In this document: positions 48,209 to 54,229 of the stretch, piece by piece | Numbering within the stretch: position 1 is the stretch's first letter | Layout of the letters: each line of letters begins with the position of its first letter | Assembly: GCA_938084835.1 (NCBI GenBank) | Contig: CALKER010000019.1 | Coordinates: forward strand, 1-54,229 | Direction of reading: 5' to 3' | DNA length: 54,229 bases | Origin: an uncultured Thermoguttaceae bacterium | GTDB lineage: Bacteria; Planctomycetota; Planctomycetia; Pirellulales; Thermoguttaceae | Program-made: the position numbers and the translations under genes | The notes under the pieces: model-generated | The model's input: only the letters and a program-made list of their open reading frames with translations | The model's database searches: none | What the model was told of the DNA's origin: nothing

Positions 48209-50062
48209 TTACGAAAGGGAGGAGGCTCGTGGCTGGCCTTGTCGCCGCCTTGAGGTCAGATGAATGATCAGCACGGCGATATCGGCGGGAGTGATGCCGC
48301 TGATTCGCGATGCCTGGTCCAAATTATGCGGCCGAATCCGTGAGAGCTTTTCTCGAGCCTCAATTCGGAGGCCTGGCACGGAAAAATAATCGAACTCACA
48401 AGGGATGCGAAATTCGGCCAAACGTCGCTGCCGCTCAATTTCCGCCTCTTCCCGAGCGATATAGCCCTCATACTTGATATCGTATACAACTTGTTCGACC
48501 ACCTCCGGGCGAAATCCTGCCAATTCTGGACAAAGGTTCACAAGGTGATTCCATGTCACCTCGGGGCGGCGCAGGAGGGTAGCTGCCGGCACCCCTTCCA
48601 CCCGAACAGTGTCCAGGCAGGCACGCAGGGCCTGGATCTGCTCTTCCTTTTCTTGAACCCGCCGGTACCTGTCGATATCGACAAGACCCAACTTGTAACC
48701 CAGGGGGGTGAGTCGGCGGTCCGCATTGTCGTGGCGAAGACGGAGTCGAAATTCGGCTCGGCTGGTAAACATCCGGTATGGTTCGTCGACCCCTCGCGTA
48801 ACCAAATCATCAATCATCACACCGATATATGCCTGATGGCGGGAGAGCGTCAACGGATCTTTGCCCTTCGCTACAAGCGCCGCACTGGCGCCGGCTACTA
48901 ACCCCTGGGCGGCAGCTTCCTCGTAGCCGGTGGTGCCATTTATCTGACCGGCACAGAAGAGTCGCTTTATCTGCTTCGTCTCAAGCCAAGGCGTCAACTG
49001 CGTCGGGGGGAGATAGTCATACTCGATGGCATACCCATACCGAGTAATAACGGCTCGTTCCAAACCAGGGATAAGCCGCACCATCTCATCCTGCACATCC
49101 CGGGGGACACTCGTGGACAAGCCGTTGACATATATCTCCTGGGTAGCTCGTCCCTCGGGCTCGAGGAAAATTTGGTGCCGCTCTTTCTCGGCAAACCGGA
49201 CTACTTTGGTTTCTACCGAAGGGCAGTATCGAGGTCCCACCGACTGGATTTGTCCGGTAAAAAGCGGCGCACGATGCAGATTCGCACGCAGAAGTTCGTG
49301 GACGGCAGGTGTCGTATAGGTAATCCAACAGGGGAGTTGCTCAACCTTTAAGTGATCGGTTAGGAACGAAAACGGTTGGGGTGGGTCATCGCCTAATTGG
49401 ACGGCAAGACGATCAAAGTCGATCGTGCGTCCGTCCAGGCGTGGGGAGGTGCCCGTCTTAAAGCGGGCCACTTCTAGTCCCAGCCGCTCGAATGTGCCGG
49501 AGAGCTCGTCCACGGCTGGTTCGGCAGCCCGACCGCCCGGGAGGATGGTGGGCCCATAGTGGAGAATTCCCCGGAGGAAGGTGCCCGTGCACAAAACGAT
49601 AGCTTGCGCGCGATAGACGGCTCCCCCCCGAACGCGGACACCGGTCGCCCGGAGGTCCTCCCCCTGCTCCTCGATCAAGAGATCTACTACAGTTTCTTGG
49701 CGGAGAAAAACGTTAGGCGTTTGCTCCACCAAGTGGCGAACGTGGAGTTGGTAGGCTTTCCTGTCCGCTTGGGCGCGGGGGCCGTGCATTGCCGGTCCTT
49801 TGCGGCGATTGAGAACACGGAACTGAATGCCGGTGGCGTCGATGGCCAGCGCCATAACCCCGCCAAGCGCATCGATTTCGCGGACAAGCTGACCCTTTGC
49901 GACCCCTCCGATTGCCGGGTTGCAACTCATCTGACCAATAGTATCGAGATTGGAGGTTAAAAGTGCCGTTCGCGCCCCAAGCCGCGCAGCTGCCGACGCG
50001 GCCTCCACGCCCGCATGTCCACCTCCCACTACGATTACATCGAATTCATAAATAGCCGCCAT
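48209..50062 (-). CDS. mnmG: tRNA uridine-5-carboxymethylaminomethyl modification enzyme MnmG (GidA)
   Basis: A 617-residue FAD protein, normal family length, which with MnmE modifies the wobble uridine of certain tRNAs. The FAD-binding motif is VIVVGGGHAGVEAA; then SCNPAIGGVAKGQLVREIDALGG, the redox-Cys region RYCPSVETKVVRF and the second signature GQINGTTGYEEAAAQG. The C-terminal domain ends with RIRPHNLDQASRISGITPAD. The ATG at 50062 gives the standard N-terminus; its ribosome-binding site is weak. MnmE is not in this window. No anomalies. Confidence 0.97.
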   Translation of the reverse strand: MAAIYEFDVIVVGGGHAGVEAASAAARLGARTALLTSNLDTIGQMSCNPAIGGVAKGQLVREIDALGGVMALAIDATGIQFRVLNRRKGPAMHGPRAQADRKAYQLHVRHLVEQTPNVFLRQETVVDLLIEEQGEDLRATGVRVRGGAVYRAQAIVLCTGTFLRGILHYGPTILPGGRAAEPAVDELSGTFERLGLEVARFKTGTSPRLDGRTIDFDRLAVQLGDDPPQPFSFLTDHLKVEQLPCWITYTTPAVHELLRANLHRAPLFTGQIQSVGPRYCPSVETKVVRFAEKERHQIFLEPEGRATQEIYVNGLSTSVPRDVQDEMVRLIPGLERAVITRYGYAIEYDYLPPTQLTPWLETKQIKRLFCAGQINGTTGYEEAAAQGLVAGASAALVAKGKDPLTLSRHQAYIGVMIDDLVTRGVDEPYRMFTSRAEFRLRLRHDNADRRLTPLGYKLGLVDIDRYRRVQEKEEQIQALRACLDTVRVEGVPAATLLRRPEVTWNHLVNLCPELAGFRPEVVEQVVYDIKYEGYIAREEAEIERQRRLAEFRIPCEFDYFSVPGLRIEAREKLSRIRPHNLDQASRISGITPADIAVLIIHLTSRRRQGQPRASSLS

Positions 50063-50850
50063 AACCGGTGATGATTGCTACGACTATGATTGCCACGATA
50101 TCAAGATTTTAGTTGAATTATTGTTCTTGAGAGTTATTGTGCCCTGGAATCTCGGGTAATTCCCTTGGCGGCTAAAGCCCCAGTGTAGGGCACGCAGCCG
50201 GCCCAAGGAAAGTCTGCTCCTCAATCGTACGGATCGAAGGGAGGATGAGCCGATAAAATTTGAGCGAAACGGCGGATATACCACTTTCGGCTGGAATTGA
50301 CCAACACTAGTCTTGAACTGTGTATGTGATTTCCGCCATTCCCTTATAAGATTATAATAATTCCTCAAGATTCGCCGGAGGTTTGCTCTGCGGGTGAAAT
50401 TCCTCCAGATGTGAATTTTTTGGGGTTTGGCGTCGTACTTGGGCCGAGCATTTTGATGCCGGCGGGGCCCGGAGTAAACAAATCTCCTTGAACGGATCTT
50501 CGACTACCCAGATGGAGGGAGAGCCTCGGGTAGTATGGAACTGAGCTATCGGGGTATCGCGCCGGCTGCCCGAAGACAAAAGGTCACTGGCCCCCGTTAC
50601 TCGGGTTTCTTTCGCGCGAAGTAGGTTTGTCCTACTTCGGCGAAATTGTGCACCCAGCTTGAAACTGGAAGGAAAAATGAGTAACAATTTAACTTTGGAG
50701 GAAGAATAGAGAGAATTAAGGAGCTTAGCTCGCTTTAGGCTTGGGTGATTTTTTTTGCGTTAGTGGTTCATTTTCGGCGGAGGAATGTTGAGTGACCCCC
50801 TGTCGGCCCGTGTGAGTGTTGGCGGGTCGACGGGAATTCCTTTCAGGTTT
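50063..50850. other. Gene-free region upstream of mnmG and tRNA-Pro
   Basis: About 790 bp. It includes an AT-rich stretch with a TATAAT-like box on the minus strand near 50351-50356, without a matched -35 box, and a hairpin at 50617-50639. Open frames here show no domain. Confidence 0.4.
50617..50639. other. Perfect 9-bp hairpin without T-run
   Basis: CGAAGTAGG (50617-50625), loop TTTGT, CCTACTTCG (50631-50639). Neither side is followed by a U-tract, so it is not a typical intrinsic terminator. It may be a protein-binding palindrome. Confidence 0.7.
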
Positions 50851-50926
50851 CGGGGCGTAGCGCAGCCTGGTTTAGCGCGTCAGACTGGGGGTCTGAAGGT
50901 CGCTGGTTCAAATCCAGTCGCCCCGA
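50851..50926 (+). tRNA. tRNA-Pro (anticodon GGG)
   Basis: The acceptor stem CGGGGCG (50851-50857) pairs perfectly with CGCCCCG (50919-50925), with discriminator A. The anticodon arm TCAGACTGGGGGTCTGA presents GGG, and the T arm contains GGTTCAAATCC. The CCA end is not encoded. Confidence 0.96.
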
Positions 50927-51202
50927 CTTGGTCTCACAAGTCTCAGCCCATGGCGATTCGCGCTTTCATGCGGATCGCCAATTTTTTTGCTGCAGAAGGG
51001 CTTGCCGACAGGGACACCTCGGCACTTGCTCGAAATAAGTCATGTGCCTGGCGACGGGCTAGTTCCGTCCTCGGAACAGGGCTTTGAATCCCAATTCGCA
51101 CAACCGCTGAAGCTCACAACCCCGCTAAGGCGGGCGGACAGCGTTGGCATTGCTGTAAGAGCCACCATATGGGCATATCAGCTGCCAGAAGCAACATCAA
51201 CA

Positions 51203-51250
51203 GGTGGAGAAAATCGCCTGACGAAAGGTGGAGAAAATCGCCTGACGAAA
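51203..51250. repeat. Perfect 24-bp tandem duplication
   Basis: Positions 51203-51226 and 51227-51250 are identical and directly adjacent (unit starts GGTGGAGAAAATCGCC). It lies between tRNA-Pro and the decayed ABC gene. Confidence 0.9.
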
Positions 51251-51293
51251 TGCCCGTCCGATTACCCGGGACTTTTTTCTACTGGAGGACGGC

Positions 51294-53247
51294 TCAACAC
51301 CGAAAGCCCGGGGCGGCTGTAGCGGAAGAGCGAAAGCGCGTATGTGACTTTTCCCATCGTTGGCACCGGCCAACTTTTGTTACGCAGCGGATTCTCGGAG
51401 TGTGGGTCGAGCGCTTGCCAGCATGCGTTAAACAAACCACGATGGGAGGAAACCCTCGTAGATCCGTTTTTATGGGGTTTATGTCACCGGTCGTCACTGC
51501 ACTGACAAATATTTGTGGCAGCACGAGAATGGGTATGGCGGCCACCACTAGCTCTTCGGGCCAAGCCACGGCGGATACGGCCAGGCCCAGACCAAGCCCC
51601 CAGAGGTTCAAACTCATCAACACTAGGAGCCACCCTAGCAAGTTCACCCCACCCAGGTCCTTAGCCAAGTGCTCCTCAAGCGTCTGACCGCACCCCTACC
51701 GCACCAAGCGCAACAAGACGCAAAGCTGTAGTAAGCTAATACCTGGAAAAACGCGATCTTGGCAACGAGGCAGGCATCAGCCTGTAGTCCCGCCATGCTG
51801 TCCTGAGCAAATTGCCGGCGCTTGCGCCTAAGCTCCCAGACCGTATTGTTCATTCCCAACCATACCGCGACCACAATGCTGAAGAATAGAATGGCGGTCA
51901 TCTTTCTCGCTCGGACTTGGGGTAAAATCACAAGCAAGGCCAAAAGTAGAGGTTGAGACACGATCATCGCCACCGGTGTACGATCTCGTAGGGTGGTCAT
52001 GGCGGAACGAATCACCGTTTGCCACCACTGAAAAAAGAATTCCGCAGCCAAAGGGCGATTGGCCCGCTGTCGGGCTTTAAAGACCCGAAACGCCTGCGCC
52101 CATTCTGCAGTAGGTGGGGTGAAGAGCTCCCCCCTTGGAGCACAGCTTTCCTGCCCTGGTAGAGTTGTGGACGAAGCTCGCCGGGGAAGTCACCTCACTT
52201 TAGCAGATCATACCAATCGGCTGGTGCTTTCCCAACGTCTGGGAAAAGAAATTTTCTAATTCTTCAGGAGTTCCGCAAAAGAAAGCCCGACCAATCCCCT
52301 CGCACCGAGGGAGGACCAGCACTTGGTCGAATAGTCGCAGCGCGAAGACCGAGTGCGGGGACATGCCCACGATCGTATTCCGGCGGGTCAGTTGACGCAG
52401 ATTCTCCACGATGCGAGCTTTGTTGCCAGGATCCGATGCCGAGGTAGTCTCATCAAGGAGCAAAATTCGCGGGCCGCGGAGAGGTTCAACAGCCGCCCCG
52501 GCACGCTTCCGTCGCCCGCCACTGAGGACGGCCGCCGGCTGGTCTGCGTTCGGGCGGAGTTAAAGTGGTTCCGAAAGCTTTTCGATCAATTGTCCCCGAG
52601 CCTCCGGGTGTAAGTTCCGCACGGCACACCTGAGCCGCATGGTCCAAATTTTCCCCTGGCGTCAACGAGTCCAAAGGCACTTCGGCTTGCGGAATAGAAC
52701 CCACCCGCCTGAGGTACATCTCTCGGTCTTTCCAAATATCTTTCCCCTCAAAAACCCACCGTGCCTTAGTCTGGGCAGTAATAACCCGCAAGGGCGCGTA
52801 AAAGCATCGTTTTCCTAAGGCCGCTCGGAGCTACAGACCCCACTTAGTCTTGTTAGTCTTGGGGCTCAAAGACGGCCGGCACGTCCGTCCCAAGTTGTCT
52901 TCCTTGCCGAGTTGTCTTCCTTGCCGAATGATCCCTACTTGCTCGGGGCTCAAACCACCCGAAGAACGAACTTCCACGTCCAAAGCCTAAAGTCGCACAA
53001 TGTACCCAAGCTCCAGGCCGAATCTTACTCAGTCGTCAACGCAAACGATCCGCTCCCGGATCCTCTGACCCTTCACGAATATACCGTATCGGCTCTCCAA
53101 GTTTTTGATCAACAACTGGCCATCCCGCGATTCCAGTCGCGGATGCTTCCCCGATACCGAGGGACTCTGCAGCCGCAGATCCGTATTTCGGCGAAAGCCC
53201 CACGAAGAGTGGCAGTTTTGTGAACGGCACGATAAGCTGTTCTCCAT
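51294..53247 (-). pseudogene. Decayed FHA-domain ABC exporter (ATPase plus ABC-2 membrane domain)
   Basis: Reading the minus strand across frames recovers a planctomycete FHA-ABC-2 exporter. The FHA domain (about 53030-53200) has RNTDLRLQSPSVSGKH and YGIFVKGQR, then a TGA (53029-53031), after which VRFGLELGYIVRL completes the FHA before a TAG (52987-52989). A degraded Walker A, APSGLRKTMLLRALAG, spans about 52786-52837. A TAA (52766-52768) follows and the frame shifts at a T-run. Then come RRVGSIPQAEVPLDSLTPGE, another frameshift, a TAA (52560-52562), the signature LSGGRRKR (52526 downward) and Walker B ILLLDETTSASDPG. Membrane-domain pieces are at 52051-51644 (VAVWLGMNNTVWELRRKR) and, in a third frame, 51668-51294. 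The gene is clearly non-functional. Confidence 0.88.
52893..52926. repeat. Perfect 17-bp tandem duplication inside the ABC pseudogene
   Basis: AGTTGTCTTCCTTGCCG occurs at 52893-52909 and again at 52910-52926. Because 17 is not a multiple of three, the duplication itself shifts the reading frame between the FHA and ATPase regions. Confidence 0.92.
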
Positions 53248-53294
53248 CCCTGGGATGTATCGTCGCCTCTTTTCACTTTTGGTTCACCTAGGAT

Positions 53295-53961
53295 TCATGG
53301 TTCACCCAAAAGTCGGCAGTGGTACTGGACCGCCAATCGCAGATTTGTCTCAAAACGGGTCTCGAAAAGCAAGTGGTCGGTAGAAACCTCTTGCATTGTC
53401 GCTGCGATCGATTGTTGCGATTGCTCGACAAATCCGTCAGGGAGGTTGTGGTGTAGCTCACCGCGAGGCGTCAAAGTTCCTACACCTCGCTTGGGTGCGT
53501 TCATGGCATTTACCTCGCACCTACCTTGGCTTATCCGCAGTACCATATAGCCCTTGTCCCCGGTGTGGGGGTCTCGCAAGCGTTCGATGGTTACCACCCC
53601 GGATGGCCGGCCCCGCCACATGGGTGACAAAGGGCCGATCAATTCCTGCGTCTTCACATTCCAGTAATTGCCCGGTTTACTCTCCTTATTCCTGAGGATG
53701 TAACATTGCCTCAACACCGCACGTCCTTCTAAATATGATCGCTCGTCCTCTGTGAGCGTACAACCTAATGGGCTTGCGGTGAATTACTCCTTGGCCATCG
53801 ACATACGTGACACGGAATCTCTTCCTTTTCAAGAATCCACTATCGCCTTCACTTTCGAGGTAGCTTGGTTGAATCTGGCCCGAGTGGCCGTGTTGATGAT
53901 GGGCCCCGTGATTTGCTCGATCGCAAACGCGATTGAGGTGCTTTGACCACTTGTAAGCCAT
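53295..53961 (-). pseudogene. Broken ORF of unknown family upstream of the ABC pseudogene
   Basis: Two overlapping minus-strand frames (53961-53686 and 53717-53295) join into one plausible protein if a frameshift is assumed near 53750. The first frame gives RFRVTYVDGQGVIHRKPIRL; the second continues LTEDERSYLEGRAVLRQCYI, then NYWNVKTQELIGPL, then GVVTIERLRDPHTGDKGYMV. The composition is protein-like, but I do not recognise the family. It may be the 5' part of, or a neighbour lost together with, the FHA-ABC gene. Confidence 0.5.
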
Positions 53962-54229
53962 TCGTAAAGAAAACTTAAAACCTAAAATCCTGGCTGTTCG
54001 AGAGCAAGCTTGACTTCTGTATCGGTAAGTGGCTTCACCCCACGACTTTCTCCCACGTGACAGAGGAGGCCACGGTCCGCCGCCTTGTGTCTCTCCCGCT
54101 CGGGCGCGGGGGACGAGTTTGGGGCGGTGGTAGCGCGAGGACTCCTCCGCTGCGGAAAACTCGCTCAGGGCGTTGCGATACCCCGCAAACGTTATTCCCC
54201 TCGGCGAACCGTCACACTATCCCTCCGGC
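53962..54229. other. Window edge, nothing recognised
   Basis: About 270 bp to the end of the window without a recognisable gene or RNA. It may contain part of a further decayed gene. Confidence 0.3.

Overview
The window reads as chromosomal DNA of a planctomycete, probably from the Pirellulales/Thermogutta side of the phylum. This is inferred from gene content, not from any rRNA. Supporting signs are a DUF1559 pseudopilin, a secreted S8 peptidase with an LEPR-like N-terminus, a formylglycine sulfatase, a Gfo/Idh/MocA gene with a Tat-like leader, an ECF sigma factor with no visible anti-sigma partner, several CRTAC1 (FG-GAP plus ASPIC/UnbV) proteins, and long gene-free stretches between mostly monocistronic genes.

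Layout. 0-10 kb: a truncated secreted subtilase-like peptidase, a ThiD2-ThiE fusion for thiamine synthesis, tRNA-Cys, a secreted sulfatase, and a Gfo/Idh/MocA gene broken by a frameshift and a stop. 11-14 kb: a TauE/SafE-type anion exporter and a GH20-like secreted glycosidase, which with the sulfatase suggest use of sulfated amino-sugar polymers. 14.8-19.5 kb: a tight minus-strand operon phoH - 7TM-HD phosphodiesterase - ybeY - CorC-like gene, the clearest housekeeping block. 21-23 kb: a secreted protein with a CX4CH (haem-like) motif.

24-36 kb: the most distinctive region. Three paralogous seven-repeat CRTAC1 proteins and two paralogous membrane-anchored TPR proteins form two TPR-CRTAC1 pairs pointing away from each other. 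A DUF1559 pseudopilin and a small lipoprotein lie between the pairs. This looks like a cell-envelope module of unknown function and is the best candidate here for an undescribed system.

36-50 kb: an alpha/beta-hydrolase-fold protein whose nucleophile serine is alanine, a small exported protein, a HAD phosphatase beside an OFA-type MFS transporter, an ECF sigma factor, an internally duplicated TolC-like protein, a tRNA-dihydrouridine synthase and MnmG. 50.8-54.2 kb: tRNA-Pro followed by genomic decay. An FHA-ABC exporter gene can be followed through several frames with in-frame stops and a 17-bp tandem duplication, and a second broken ORF lies upstream of it. No CRISPR array, intact insertion sequence, prophage or rRNA gene was seen.
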